Shown here in pieces: positions 11,203 to 23,992 of a DNA stretch of 64,000 nt (positions are counted from its first letter, which is position 1; each line of letters starts with the position of its first letter). The DNA comes from Selaginella moellendorffii (lineage: Eukaryota > Streptophyta > Lycopodiopsida > Selaginellales > Selaginellaceae). Below the pieces are notes generated by a model, which was not told where the DNA came from, made no database searches, and saw nothing but the letters and a program-made list of their open reading frames with translations. The stretch is from contig NW_003314385.1 in assembly GCF_000143415.4 (NCBI RefSeq), forward strand, positions 347,649-411,648. The letters are read 5' to 3'. Made by a program: the position numbers and the translations under genes.

Positions 11203-11355
11203 CAAGGTTATTCAAATAACCTCAGCCCCTCGGCCAGCAAAACTGCCTAAGGTGGCCGGCCTGGCCTCAACCTTAGGCAGTTTGGCCACCCGAGGGGCTG
11301 AGGTTATTCAAATAACCTCGGTCCCTCAGCCAGCAAAACTGCCCGAGGTGGCCAG
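11203..11355. repeat. Hairpin-forming inverted repeat, two full palindromes
   Basis: An 18-bp perfect palindrome AGGTTATTCAAATAACCT occurs at 11205-11222 and 11301-11318. The 48-bp segment starting at the first one is repeated in inverted orientation ending at the second, with only a few mismatches, so 11205-11318 can fold into one long hairpin. A third, direct copy of the arm follows to about 11355. It begins just outside the D LTR start. Confidence 0.85.
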
Positions 11356-11820
11356 CCCTAAAGAAGCAATCAAGAAAAAAGCAAGAAGAAAAAAACTAAA
11401 AGTGGAAGCAATCAAATTGAAATTCACCCTTGGTGGCATCTTTCCTTCCCGATTTCTTGATCGTGCTGGATTTCTTGTGTGCTCAATCTCTCCCGCTCGT
11501 GCTCAGTCTCTCCGGCTTGCGCGCTCAAACTCTCCTGCTCACACGCTCAATCTCTCAATCTCAATCCCTCGATCTCCTTCATGCTCAATCCCTCGATCTC
11601 CTTTGCGCTCAATCCCTCGATCTCTTTCGTGCTCAATCCCTTGATCTCCTTCACACTCAATCTCTTAATCTCTCGCACGCTCCACTCACGGTGCAAACAG
11701 TAACCTAATGTTGGCGGCCACCCTAACCCTAATCCTGACGGCTGCCCTAACCCTAACCAATCTCTCATCCTGGCCATTCATTCCGAATAACCTAAATCTC
11801 AACCATCACAATATCTTTGA
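11356..11820. other. Non-coding stretch with 24-bp tandem repeat and telomere-like hexamers
   Basis: No gene recognised. It holds five 24-bp tandem units at 11560-11679 and two short runs of CCCTAA at 11721-11732 and 11744-11757. The sequence then changes sharply to AT-rich DNA. Confidence 0.6.
11560..11679. repeat. 24-bp tandem repeat, 5 units
   Basis: Units begin CTCAATCCCTCGATCTC at 11560, 11584, 11608, 11632 and 11656. The first three are very similar and the last two degenerate. The frame stays open because the unit is a multiple of three. Confidence 0.85.
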
Positions 11821-13039
11821 TCTTATTTTATCTTATCATTATTATTATATGTAAATTATGCTTCTTTATTTTGTATATTTTAATGATGATAGCACCTATC
11901 AACATTTTTGTTATTAGAGATATGATATTATATTTTACAAATTATCTAGAAAGCATGCATTCTCATCAATATTTTGTACATATTTTGGAATCGTTACAAG
12001 AACTTTAAAGAGTATAAATAAGGCACGTTAAAATATGTTGTACTATATCCATTTATGAATGGATGAATCCTCATCCAGAAATTTATTTTGTGTTGTATTA
12101 GATCCTAAACAATACGCACGTGCTTTAAATATCATTGAGCAGTGTTCACAATTATGGATAAAACTTGAGTTGTACTACAAATCAAATCTGTCAGTGAAGA
12201 ACAAGATTTGACAAGATTTATTATCAAGATTTATTATCATCTACCACTTAAAATTTGACAACTTGACATATCACACGTACTGACAGTCAGATTGGATCTC
12301 GTTTTTTGACATGCTATAGTAGAATGTCATTACTGGTATCATTATTAACTATCAAACTTCATGTGCTGAAAATATTTCCTTTGATCTATGTGTATACATG
12401 CATCAGACATCATAATAGATGACAGTAATATTAATACTGTCACACTTGAACATGTTAAATTTGCTATAGAATTTAAATTCATTTTGTATGTTGTCTTCTT
12501 GTTACTCTATTTAAATTTCAATTATGTTTCACTATGGATTTTTACAAGTAGCATAAAGAGAGAGAACTCCAAAACCTATTGAGAAGGATGAAGAGGTTTC
12601 TTCTTCATTTTCGAGATCACCCACCTCTTTCATTCTCTCAGAGTATTGTTTCTGAAAGTTTTTTATGTCGGTGTTTTGATTTTCATCTTGGCTCTATTTC
12701 TTTAGAGCTGTGATTCGCAATGACACCGGTATAGTTGCATACTCGGAGTTTCTTCTTTCTGGTGTGGGTGAGGGTGGACAACAATGGGATTTACAGAATT
12801 CCAAGTTGAAGGAGATTCAAGTGTTTGGATCTCCAATCAAAATGCCAAAATGCACTCCAACCAAAGTGAATGTGAAGCAAGAGTCAGTCATTATCCTCTT
12901 GTCCTCTTTTAGTTCAAGTGGAGAAGTCATGCTAGTGTTGGCGCCAAATTCACCAGCTCCAGCTCTAGCTTCAGCTCCAACTTCAACAATATTCAAAGCC
13001 GTTAGCAATGCTTTCCAATTTTCACGCCTCTCAATCGAC
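11821..13039. other. AT-rich stretch, no gene recognised
   Basis: Strongly AT-rich. The longest open frames are short and without recognisable motifs. The rightmost part (from about 12570) is less AT-rich and may be the 5' end of the decayed transposase gene that follows, but I see no supporting domain before about 13080. Confidence 0.5.
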
Positions 13040-13079
13040 ATGCACTTGTTTTGTATAGGCTTGTGAGTGAGCTTCCATC

Positions 13080-14937
13080 CTCCTACAACAGCAACATTTT
13101 CTTCGAGTTACCACCTCTTGTCAGCAGCACAGGTTCCAAATGGAAGGGGATGGAAACCAAGCAGGATGTCCATAATTGATGCAAGATCAAGACCACACAT
13201 TTCCAACATTTTGAAGGCATAGTGTCTACAGTTCATTATGGCAGGCATTTAGATTGTGTGGATGAAGCATGCAATCGAGACTGCTGTAGAAACTCTATAT
13301 TTTTCGAAGGGTCTGCAATCAATCCTCCAGCCTGTAACACCATTGCTGTTGGATTCAAATGTCGATTCTGCAAAAATGCTCCTCTATGTCGTGCTATCTG
13401 CGAGGCCAAGATGTACTACTTTCTGCTACGGGATGGAGTGGCTGAAAGAGCTACAGTGCATGTTGGCACACATATGCATCCAATGTAGGAAGGGATACAA
13501 AGGAGTTCTCTCAACTATTTCAAAGATGTTGTGCAGGAAGAAACTATGAGAAACTCATCTATAACTCCGAAGCATGTTCAGAAGACCGTCCTCAAGGATT
13601 TTATCGCAAACACCTTACTCAATCCAAGTTGCCAAGAGACTCAACTAAACGAGGCTAGCTTGCGGGACTTACTACAAGGAGTACAACCTGCTACTAGCCT
13701 AAAGAGGTACATCTGTTATATTTCATTATATTGAAATTGTTATAATATTTGTGTTTTCATAGGCTACGTTGTAACTTAACAATTGCGATAGTAGAGTTTA
13801 AAGTACAAGACCAGACAACATAGGAAATATTTTGGAAGTCCCTCTCTGATATTGTCCTAAAGCGGACTGATAAGTCTGCAAACTTTCACGGTTTCATGGC
13901 AGATGGGGTTAGTGCAAATTGGAATGGTATCCGAGCAGTTTTTGGGAATGGTCAGCCATTGGAAGGTCGTGAGAGGACTTGTGAGTTCCATTGGGCTCAA
14001 AGCCTAAACTAGCATTGCCACCTTATCAAGCCAAAGTTTCAATCAATATTTAAGGAGTTGTGCAAACAATGGCAGGTTGCACCTTCTGAAGAAGAGCATA
14101 AGGCAAAAACAAACGAGATTTGAATGTGGTGGCGTGAAGATGGCTATACAGACATAAGTTGCCTACCACAACTTGAGTCATGGTTAGGATGGTGGGAAGT
14201 TAGGATGTTCCACTGGGGACATCACTCTTTTTAGGTTTGTTTATATTTTTTTCTTCTCCTTTTATTACCTCTTAATATTGCCTTTTCCATTAGTTGAGGA
14301 CCTCGTATACACCCCAACTATGAATCTCTTCAAAAGTAAGCTGAGATAGTGCTGGCTATATTGTTGCAACACCGACGCCAACCATATGAAGTGGCTTGAA
14401 GACACTATAGTGACTAAACTTGATGTAGTACCTAAAGAATGGCCAGTTGCTAATGAGGTCGCACTCACCTCGGATGAGATTGAAAACCTTGAGAAATCTG
14501 GTTTCAATCTTGAAAGGAGAGTTGGAGATATGAGTGATAGAACCAGGACTATTCCTACAGAGATGCATAGGAAGCCAACACGAAAAGGTAAAGTAGTTAA
14601 ATTTATTGGTACCGTCTCCAAGCAGAAGTAAGGTAAAATAAACTTGGCTCAAACACTTGAGTGTGAGATTCTCTCCATGAAGTACATCACTACAATTGCA
14701 AAGGAGTACATAGTCAAAACAGAAGATGGAGAGTACACAATTGCCATTTACGACTTTCCTTCTTGCACATGTCCAAACTTTACAAAGCGCAAGGAATATA
14801 GGAAGGCATATGCTCTTTGCAAACATATGTACTACATCTTCATTAACATCTTGCGCCAAAATCCTAAAGTGGATATTCATATACACCAAGCAAACTTTAC
14901 TATTGCTAAGTCGCAGAAAACTTTTGGAGCTAATTAG
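13080..14937 (+). pseudogene. MULE-type transposase with C-terminal SWIM zinc finger, decayed
   Basis: Segments in order resemble a Mutator-like transposase family: a cysteine-rich segment with CRFCKNAPLC and VHVGTHMHP (about 13360-13485); a stretch to 13706; a central segment with FHGFMADGVSANWNGIR and RERTCEFHWAQSL (about 13890-14010); a tryptophan-rich segment (MWWRE, LESWLGWW) to about 14200; and a SWIM finger CTCPNF...CKHMYYIF (about 14764-14835). Frame 13222-13734 continues into the central segment through a plausible 56-nt intron, 13707-13762 (GTACAT to TTCATAG). In-frame stops interrupt it at about 13486, 13822, 14008 and 14121. I see no terminal inverted repeats. It could be a domesticated relative, but the stops argue for a dead copy. 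Confidence 0.65.
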
Positions 14938-15043
14938 ATTTCTCCAACACTATCGATGTTTATTCTCTATCAATAAAACTTATTATACTTTATATAATTA
15001 ATAAAAATGTGCTTTTTCATTTCACTTTTCACTTTATATGCTT

Positions 15044-15420
15044 CTAAGTGTTTTTTTCGCAATACTGCCCATAGTACTCGTGTGTCTCCATTTTTGTCTT
15101 TACCATCTCAAAAAAGACTTCATGGTAGTCTTTCGGGTGCGTGATGTTGCAGTATATCACAAGAGCATATATACCATCATATTGATCATTGCCATTATTT
15201 CCACTAAACGCTAGAAAACATATGGGGCATTTCTTGAAAGTGGCAGAATTGCATTTTTCTAAAACAAGTAAGAGGGCATTCTTTTTCACCCAATTTGTTG
15301 CACCCTTTGTCATTGCATTTATCTCCAACTCATGATCACTATCCTCACTATCCTCTCTTTCATTCTCTTGTGTAGTTTGGTTATGTTGTGCAATGGGATA
15401 ATTATTACATCTCCTAGCCC
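15044..15420 (-). CDS. Small hypothetical protein, unrecognised
   Basis: An open frame of 94 codons from an ATG at 15328, extendable upstream without a stop to about 15420. The translation has an acidic Ser/Asp/Glu patch (REDSEDSDHE) before the ATG, then CNSATFKKCPICFLAF and a YHEVFFEMVK segment. The two cysteines of KCPIC might be half of a metal site. It is convergent with the decayed transposase and may be a second part of the same element. I do not recognise the family, and the frame could be accidental in AT-rich DNA. Confidence 0.3.
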
Positions 15421-16009
15421 TTGAACCCTAGGAAGAAAGATTTTGAGAGTTAAAATTACCAACATTAAAACCCATAAACATTTGTATGTATTTCCCTTTT
15501 TTCAAATGAGAGTGTGAATGAAGATTTCTAAATTCTAAACAGTATGCTATGACAAACCCCTCAAGAATGTATTCTAGAAAGTACCAAGTCTTTATTTTAT
15601 ATGCAATAAGCTTACATCAATGGTTATTTTTTTTTCCTTTCAAATGGTTATATGGCTTTACATAGAATCTTATTTCAAATTTACTAATTTTTTAATTCTG
15701 ACAAACTTGACATTTATTAGCCAGAAAGCATAGAGTACAAATTTAAAGAAGTGACAAGAATACTCTTTTTGCAAACATTTTATTTTATGTTCTAACAAAC
15801 GTCCCTATCATTGCATGTAGTAAATATTTAAATTATTAGAACAAGAAGTGTTCTTTAGAACATTTTTATCTATATAATATATAGAGAGTTATTAAATTAT
15901 TAGGTTCGCCATAACCTTAAAATTTTAAAGTTTATAATGTTTGTACTAAATTACAATTGAAAATTGAGCTCAACTCGTAATTCATCAACTCGTGAGCTCA
16001 AGTATGGTC
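15421..16009. other. AT-rich stretch, nothing recognised
   Basis: Low-complexity AT-rich sequence with no open frame of note. It ends where family B interior similarity begins, at about 16010. Confidence 0.5.
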
Positions 16010-17584
16010 TGTGCCCTTCTTTGAGTTATCTTACATAAGTTGTTTAGCATGCTATCTGAAATGTTTGATAGTTAAGTTTTATCATCAAATATTATTGATG
16101 GTATACTTGCTATTGAATTTTGTTGGATTGTCCTAAGTTATCATTGTCTATAACTTTAATATTGTCCATCTATTAATCTTTGAGTTTGGGCCAGTATAGG
16201 TAGACTGGCTTTTGCATTTTGTGTGCATGGTGAAATCTCTAATTATGGGGTAGCTACTGTCAACTGGTCACATCACCCGCCCCTCTGTCGATGTTCCTTT
16301 TATCATTTGAAAAGGGCGTGACCATGTAAACAACTCTAACTGCTTGTTTATAATAATCTATCTAAACCTTACTGACGAGTTTGGTTTCTTTGCTCATGAG
16401 GGTTGGGGCCTCTAGCTTCTCTCTCTATGTCCTTGCAGGTACGGGCATATCACACTTTTGTAAGCTAGGTGACACCCAGAGCAACAAGGGTGGCTAACTC
16501 CGTTAATCATTTCCTTGTCGGAGACGGCCGGAAGGTGTCTAAGTTGGTAGCACATCCGCGTTAGACACAAAGGTTACCCCTAACTCATTTAAGTTGATCC
16601 ATTTCTCACATAGTGTGATCACCGTGAACTATTTCTAGAGTTGTTTCCTTGGCGGTGGTCTAAACTCAAGTATGCATCAACGAGGACGTTGATCTTCCCT
16701 AAGGGGGGGAGAATGTCGCAAATGTGACTTTGGGTATCGAAAGTTATCTGTCAGTTGTTCCTTTCGGATATTCTTTCCTTACTACCACGACAGCAAAAAA
16801 TCGGTATTGCTAGACCTGTTATCAATTTCCCACTTGAGCTAGTTGAGAAACTGGTCAATGACCATGCACTCAAATTGGATAAACATTATGTGTTTTTTGC
16901 TAAGCATACTCGACCTGGTTTGAGAAACTTGAGTCTTTGGCTTGCACTTGCTAGTATCCAGAACCCCCACGATATTGAGATTGGTCCCTTAATATTCACT
17001 AGATAATAACTTACCATGTCTGCCAAACACCCTCGCTATCATGCCTTTTGTGTTAATCCCAAATGCTATTTATGAAAAGTGTTTAGATTTGCTCATTTTG
17101 GCATATCTATGGAATGTAGAGATTGACCTGAACACAATGGTGTCTGTCCCGTGTCTAAATTCATAATCTAAGGACATTCCATATTTAGTAAGTTTCGAGC
17201 TTGTCCCAGAAACTAACTCCTGATACTAACGGAGGGTTGGGGTGAAAGCCCAAAGCATGTGTTCCATAAGGAGGGGGGGGGGATCGGGGGTTCCAAATTT
17301 ATAATAGGGATAGTGGGTAGGTTGGGCATGGCCGACTAACTTGAGGCATAGTTTAGCTTTTACTTGCGTGGTTGTCCTTGTTCTGCATCTGGCTTAGGTC
17401 TAAGCCCAAGTTCCATTCCATGCTAGCTAGTGGGGTACCCATGTCCTTGTGTTAGGCCACCGGTATGCCCAAATAGCACCAGATACCATTTGGCTCCGTT
17501 TTGCGTGTTAGTCCTAGCATTGGGATGCTAAATATTTTAGGACTATTTGAAGTCGCTCTGTGCCCCTGTCCCTTTGCTCCTTGG
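16010..17584 (+). mobile_element. B0, left part: family B 3' interior and LTR start
   Basis: 16010-16713 matches the 3' interior of family B (reverse complement of 61574-62207 and of 24955-25340). A polypurine tract AAGGGGGGGAG precedes the LTR start TGTCGCAAATG at 16714. The LTR runs to 17584, where copy A1 interrupts it. The rest of the LTR resumes at 30910, after A1's far end. The right interior flank of B0 is the 5' interior, so the arrangement is 3' interior, LTR, 5' interior. Confidence 0.75.
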
Positions 17585-18475
17585 TGTCGCGAATGTAACT
17601 TCGAGTATCAAAAGATACTTGTCGGCTAGTCCTTACGGACACTCTCCTTACTACCACGATGGTAGGAAGTCGGTACTGTTGGTTCCCTTTATGGTCTCTG
17701 CCCAAGCTAGTTGAGAAACTGGTCAGCACATGTGCACTTAGACCGGAAGGGCACTAAGGAAGGATATCCTAAGTTGTTATTATGTCAAGCATACTTGACA
17801 CGATGATGAGAAACTCATGATGTTGACTTGCACTTGCTAGTGTTGGGAACCCCCGCGATATTGAGATTAGTCCCTCAATATTCGCTAGATGATAGCTTAC
17901 CGTGTCTGCCAAACACCTTCGCTATCATGCCCTTTGTGTTAGTCTCATTTCCATCTTAAAAGCTATTTATGGAAAGTGTCTAGATCCGCTCATTTGGCAT
18001 ATCTACAGAATGTAGAGATTGGCCTAAACACAATGGTGTTCGTCCCATGTCCAAATTCGCAATTTAGCGCTATTCCATATTTGGTAAGTTTCAGACTTGT
18101 CCCAGAGACTAACTCCTGGTACTAAGGGAGGCTTGGGGTGAAAGCCCAAGCATGTGTCCCTCAAGGGGGGGGGATATGGGGGGTTCCAAATGTATAGTAG
18201 GGATAGTGGTTGGAATGCATGTCCGACCACCTAAGACATTAGTTTGGCTTCCGCTGGGCTGTGTCACTCTTTGTTCTATGTCCGGCTTGGGTCTAAGCCC
18301 AAGCTCCACACTGCTCTAGTCGGTGGAGTACCCTCCTCCTCGCGTTAGGCCACCGGTATGCCAAAATTGTAGGTAGGTGCGTGGATACGGGGAGCTGGTG
18401 CTCGTGGGATTGTACTGGACCCTCATTCGTAGCGCAACGGGTTTGGAGTTAGGCTCCAAATTCAGGTGTGCTACA
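17585..18475 (+). repeat. A1 5' LTR
   Basis: Starts TGTCGCGAATG and ends GGTGTGCTACA. It aligns along its length with the A3 LTRs (42536-43452). The primer-binding site follows directly. Confidence 0.9.
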
Positions 18476-18477
18476 TT

Positions 18478-18489
18478 TGGTATCAAAGC
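18478..18489 (+). other. A1 primer-binding site (initiator tRNA-Met type)
   Basis: TGGTATCAAAGC, two bases after the LTR end. The A3 equivalent is TGGTATCAGAG at 43455. It is complementary to the 3' end of plant initiator tRNA-Met apart from one G-to-A change. Confidence 0.8.
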
Positions 18490-18666
18490 AATTGTCTCAG
18501 CGAATCCTATCCAAGTTTTGTCAAATTTTCTGACTCAAGTTGCATACGCAGAGACTCTTCTAGTAGATCCGAAGCGACCTGCGTAGGATTAGTGGGATTG
18601 CACCATTCGGTAAGAACGTTGTATGCATGTTCAATTACTAATAGAGGCGTGCATGCAGCTAGCGGG

Positions 18667-21600
18667 ATGGTGAAAAGGAACCGTGCTAATGACACTGAAA
18701 CATCTAGACGGGTGAATCGAGAGGAGGAAACTCCTGCTAAAGATGTTGTGGAAGGGGCTGAGGTTGAGTCGGAAGAGGAAGAGACAGATGTTGCGGTATT
18801 GCAACGTACGGCTCAAGAAGTCGAGATCGAGAATTTGCGAAGGGAGATTCGCAAATTGAAGAAGGAGAACAAGAAGAGGAAGAAAGAAGCTAAGGCAACT
18901 AAATCAGCTAAGCCTAAGCAACCGGACTCCTCCTCAAGTTCTAAGGACAATGAAGTTCTGCAGCCACCTCCGGTTGCACAAGTTTCAAAGTTCAAGCCTC
19001 CGAAACCACCCAACTTCAAAGTCATGCAGGACTATCAGGTTTTGGAAGACTAAGTCTACGATATGGAAAATTATTTCATAGCAGCAAACATAGATGATCA
19101 TACGAAAGTTGAGTGCGCGCAATCCTTTCTCACCGATCATGCCAAAACTTGGTGGCGCCAGGTGTGTGCTGAAAAAGGGCAGACTAAAAGTTGGACCAAG
19201 ATGCAGTCTCGTATTCGTAGGGAATATTTACTGGATGATCTTGGTCTGAGACTTCGCATGGAGCTGCAACGGTTAAAGTAGCGAGGGGACCTTATGCATT
19301 ACATTAATGCGTTTACTCAGAAGCGCATTATAATTGCAAATATGAGTGACGAAGATGCTCGGAGTTATTTTCTGGAGGGTTTAAGTTCATTTTCTCGCAA
19401 TGAGATTTTGAAGTTTAAGCCGAAGACATACCTGGAGGGTAAGGAGGCAGCGCAGCAAGTTGCTTTTAGTCACTCGCTCATGGAACAATATCAGCAACCG
19501 CATGCTGGTAACTCAGATAGGAATAGAAATTCTGGGAATAAGCAAGGTGATCGGAAACAAAGGGTGGAAAGCAGGTACCGCCTTGAGGGCTCACAAGCTA
19601 CGGTTAACAAAGGTGGTGGTGGTTGGAGACCACCAATAGCTTCTTCTGGTCCTAGGCCCTTTGTCCCTCCTTCTAGTGGGTACAAGCAGTAGCAATCTGC
19701 AAAACCTGCTCCTAGTGGAACGGGTAGTGTGGGTTATTGCTTCCATTGTGGAGAGTCAGGACATAGGTCCTCGGAATGTCCCAACAAGCATAAGACAAGG
19801 TCTTGTTTTAATGTCATGAGGGAAGACAGTGGTGGTGAAGCTAAAGGGGTTGACGAGTTGGTCAATGTAGACTATGAGGAAGAAGAGGTGAGTAACTTTC
19901 GCTGCTTTCCTCAAGCTTTTCTTGCAGTCAATGCAAACATTGATCCGTTGATTTATCTGGTAGGCTTTCTCTGTGGACACCGAATCCGAGTGATGATTGA
20001 CACGGGAGCTATGCACAGTGTGATATCCGAAGACTTAGTTAAGTTGTTAGGATTGAATGCTGAGCAAATGTCACTTATGCACTTCCGGCTTGCGGAAGGT
20101 GGGCAAGTAGCCAAAAAGTTTGTGAGTGATGTTCCAATAAAGATATCCAAGTGGAAAGAAAGAGTGGACTTGGTAGTGTTGAAGATACCAAATTTTCAGA
20201 TAGTGTTTGGTATGGACTTCTTCAACAAATATGTAAAGGGGATTTATAGTGCTGGACAAAGTTGTATCACATTGAAGTCAGAAGGACATCCTGATGTATC
20301 CTTTCAATTGCAAAAGCGTTCCTCAAAGGAATGGGATGCAAAATTCCTAACTGTGAGGGCCACTCAAAAAGCAGCTAAGAGAGGATGTTGGACCTTTTGG
20401 GTTCAAGTGATGGAAGCTGAGGGTGTTGGTGACTTAGTTCGAATTGGCAACAGGGTTGATCCTGTACCAAAGAGGATATTGGAGTTGTTGGCGAGGAATC
20501 AGGATATCTTTCCAAAGGATTTGCCGCCAAGGCTACTTCCTAGCCGTGAGGTTGATCATCAGATTGAGGTTATTCCGGGTTCTAAACCACCTACGAAAGC
20601 TCCATATCGGTTGAACATCAAGGAGATGGCTGAACTCAAGAAGCAACTCATAGAGCTTCTTGATAAAGGTCATATCCAACCAAGCAAGTCACCTTATAGA
20701 GTGCCGGTCCTTTTTGTTATGAAAAAGGATGGAACCATGAGGATGTGTATTGACTATTGGGCACTCAACAAAATCACGGTTAAAAACAGTTATCCTTTGT
20801 CTCACATTGATGACTTATTTGACCAACTCTTAAAGGCTAAGTATTTTATGTAACTTGATTTGTGGTCCGGGTATCATCAGATACGGGTGGCGGATCAGGA
20901 TGTGGAGAAGACAGCCTTTAAGACTCGGTATAGATCTTATGAGTTCCTTGTCATGCCGTTCGGGTTATGCAATGCTCCAGCGACGTTTAGCACTATGATG
21001 GATAGAATATTCAGAGATTATTTGGATGCATTTGTTGTCCTATATATTGACGATGTTCTAGTCTTTAGTGAAATATTGGAGGATCATTTGAAACACTTGG
21101 AGCTAGTGTTTCAAAAGTTGCGCGAACACAAACTGTATGCTAAGGAAAGTAAATGCGCTTTTGGTCAATTGCGCGTAAACTTTCTCGGACATGTAGTTGG
21201 TGGTGGCGTGATTGAGGTTGATCCAAAGAAGGTGGAAACGGTGAAGTCTTGGGAAGTCCCGACCACTGTATCAGATGTTCGTTCCTTTCTTGGTTTGGCG
21301 GGATACTATCGCAAGTTTGTCCGCAATTTTGCAAGAATTTCTCTTCCATTAACTGAGTTGACAAAGAGTAGTATTCCATTTCATTGGACACCAGCTTGTT
21401 AGCATGCTTTTGTACGGTTGAAGGAGATCTTGACTACGGTTCCTGTTCTCAAGATCCCAGATCTTGATAAATCCTTCGAAGTGCATTGTGATGCATCTGG
21501 TTATGCTATGGGTGCCGTGTTGCAGCAAGATTGTGACAAAGCGGTTGGTGTTATGCTAAGGCGACATGATTGTCCCATTGCATTCTATTCCAAGAAATTG

Positions 21601-23382
21601 GATGAAACTCAACAAAGATGGCCAACGCATGAGAAAGAGATGTTTGCTATAGTGTCGGCCCTGGAACACTGGAGACACTACTTGGATAGACATACCAAGG
21701 TTTATACGGATAGTAACACACTAAGCTACTTTGCTACGCAGCCTAAGCTTACCCCAAAGCAGGCTCGTTGGCAAGAGAAGCTTGCTAGATATGATATTGA
21801 AATCATATATAAACCTGGTAAAGACAATATTGTCCCGGATGCGTTGAGTCATCAGGCTCAATTCCGGGCAATATCGGCAATCAGTTCGGACTGGTTGGAG
21901 GACGTTCGGGCTTCGTATGGAAGTGATCCATTGGCGAAGGCAATTTTATGTTGTGCGGGGTTGTTGAAGCAGAGCCCTGGTAGTGAAGCAACAAAAGTTG
22001 CTAGTCACACTAATGCAAAGCTTCACTTCTTAGTTCGGAATGGGCTTATATTCTATAAGCAAGAAAGATTGTATCTTCCCTCTAAGGATCTTCAGCAGTT
22101 ACTTCTGCGAAAACATCATGATGTTCCAACAGTGGGACATGGTGGACAGCAAAAGACTCTGGCTTCTTTGAAAAAGGGATTTTTCTAGTCTGGTATGGAA
22201 GGTGATGTGGTGGACTATGTCCGTTTCTACCCTATATACCAGCAATGTAAGCGCAGAACTGAGAAACATGCTGGAAAGTTGCAATGCATTCCAGCACTGG
22301 CATGGCCATTTCAAAGTGTGACACTTGATTTCGTCACTTACTTGCTGAAGTCTAAGGGTTATGATACTTTGATGGTGGTTGTGGATTAGTTGTCAAAGAT
22401 TGCACACTTCATTCCAACTGTGGGAACAGTAAATGCGAAACAAGCAGCAAAGCTCTTTTTCCATGAAGTAGTGCGGGTTCGTGGTCTTCCTAAAGAAATG
22501 ATCTCGGATAGAGATTCGAGGTTTATGGGGAAGTTTTGGGGCACATTATTCCAGCTGTTTGGTACCAAGTTGAAGTTTAGTACAGCTTATCATCCTCAAA
22601 CTGATGGGCAGACCGAACGCGTGAATGCTCAAGTTGAGGATTATCTACGGTACTATGTCACAGCGGACCAACGCGACTGGGTTGAGCATTTGGATACAGT
22701 AGAAATCTATTATAACAACATATTTCACAGTGCTATAGGCTGTTCTCCATGGGAGATGTTGCAAGGGAATGCTCGTGGGGTTCCTCAACAGATTGTTGTA
22801 CCGAAACCAATGTCCAAAGTGTTGGTCCCAGCCGTTAAGACTTATGCGGAGCAACTACACCAAGGTTGGTCTCGGGCTACTAAGGCGATGGGCGACGCTC
22901 AGGATAGGTATCGACATGATAAGGATTAGCACCGTCGGGATGTATCCTATCAAGTGGGAGATCAGTTGTGGCTATCTTCCCGAAACTTGAACATTAAGGG
23001 CTCTTTGTCTCGGAAGCTCTTGCCGAGATATGTTGGACCCTATCAGGTGTTGAAACGCCTTGGTGATGTATCCTATCAGTTGGATATTCCACAAGAGATG
23101 TTCAACATTCATGATGTGTTTCATGTCAGTTTACTGGCCCCATATCATGAGGATCCTGGTCACTCTCGGGATGTTTGTCCAGCTCCAGATGTTATTGATG
23201 GTGAACCGGAGTATGAGGTTGAGGCTATCCTTTTGTCCCGTAAGGCACGTGATTGTCGAAACAAGGAATATTTAGTTAAGTGGAAAGGTTACCCATCTTG
23301 TGAATCAACTTGGGAACCTCTTAGGAATCTTACACATGCTCGTGAGCTTGTCACGGAGTATGAGAATCGTAATAAAAAATAG
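18667..23382 (+). pseudogene. A1 gag-pol polyprotein relic
   Basis: A single reading frame from ATG 18667 to the natural stop at 23380, with no frameshift but eight in-frame stops ending at 19053, 19281, 19692, 20853, 21402, 22188, 22389 and 22929. Compared with A3, each stop comes from C-to-T or G-to-A changes (CAG to TAG, TGG to TAG or TAA, CGG to TAG, CGA to TAA). Domains in order are Gag core, CX2CX4HX4C zinc knuckle (about 19739), DTGA protease (about 20000), RT with YIDD (about 21046), RNase H, HHCC and DDE integrase, and chromodomain (about 23214-23370). The uniform transition pattern suggests decay of methylated cytosines. Confidence 0.92.
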
Positions 23383-23992
23383 CTTTCGTAAACCTTGTAA
23401 TAAATCTTGCAAATTAATAAAGTAATATATTTCTATCAATCAAAAGTGTCATTTCTCTTGCTCGTTCGTACTTGGGTCAGTTTTGGCAAGCTGACTTCGG
23501 CACTTTGGTGCATGGGTCCAATCCATAACCATGGGGATAACTATTATAGACTGATCACAAGTCCCTGCCTCTCTCTCAATGCCTCACTTTTGGACAAGGG
23601 GTGTGGTCGTGTAAACAACTTAATCTGCCAGTTTATAATGATTGTCTAAATCTTCCCAACGGGGTTGATTTCTTGCTCAGAGGCAGTTGGGCCTCTAGCC
23701 TTATTCCTATGTCCCTGCGGGCAGGGGTGTATCATTCCTTTGTAAGCCAAATGGTACTCAGAGCAGCAAGGGTGGCTAGCTCCGTTAGTCATTTCCTTGT
23801 CGGCGACGGCCGGAGGGTGTCTAAGTCTTAACGTCTTTGGACGTAGAGGAGAGGTCATTCCATAACTCATTTAAGTCAGTGTGTTTCCCACATAGTGTGC
23901 TTTCCGTTAACTTTCGGGGTTGTTTCCTTGACGGTTTGCTAGACTTGGGTATACATCGACGAGGACGTCGATCTTCCCTAAGGGGGGGAGAG

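Noticed and set aside
10097-11644. Open frame of 515 codons and antisense frame of 242 codons in the D LTR
   Set aside because: Both are produced by a 12-bp tandem repeat whose unit is a multiple of three and free of stops. The translations are low-complexity and not conserved in the other D LTR.
11721-11757. Interstitial telomere
   Set aside because: Only two short runs of CCCTAA units, too few to claim a telomere relic.
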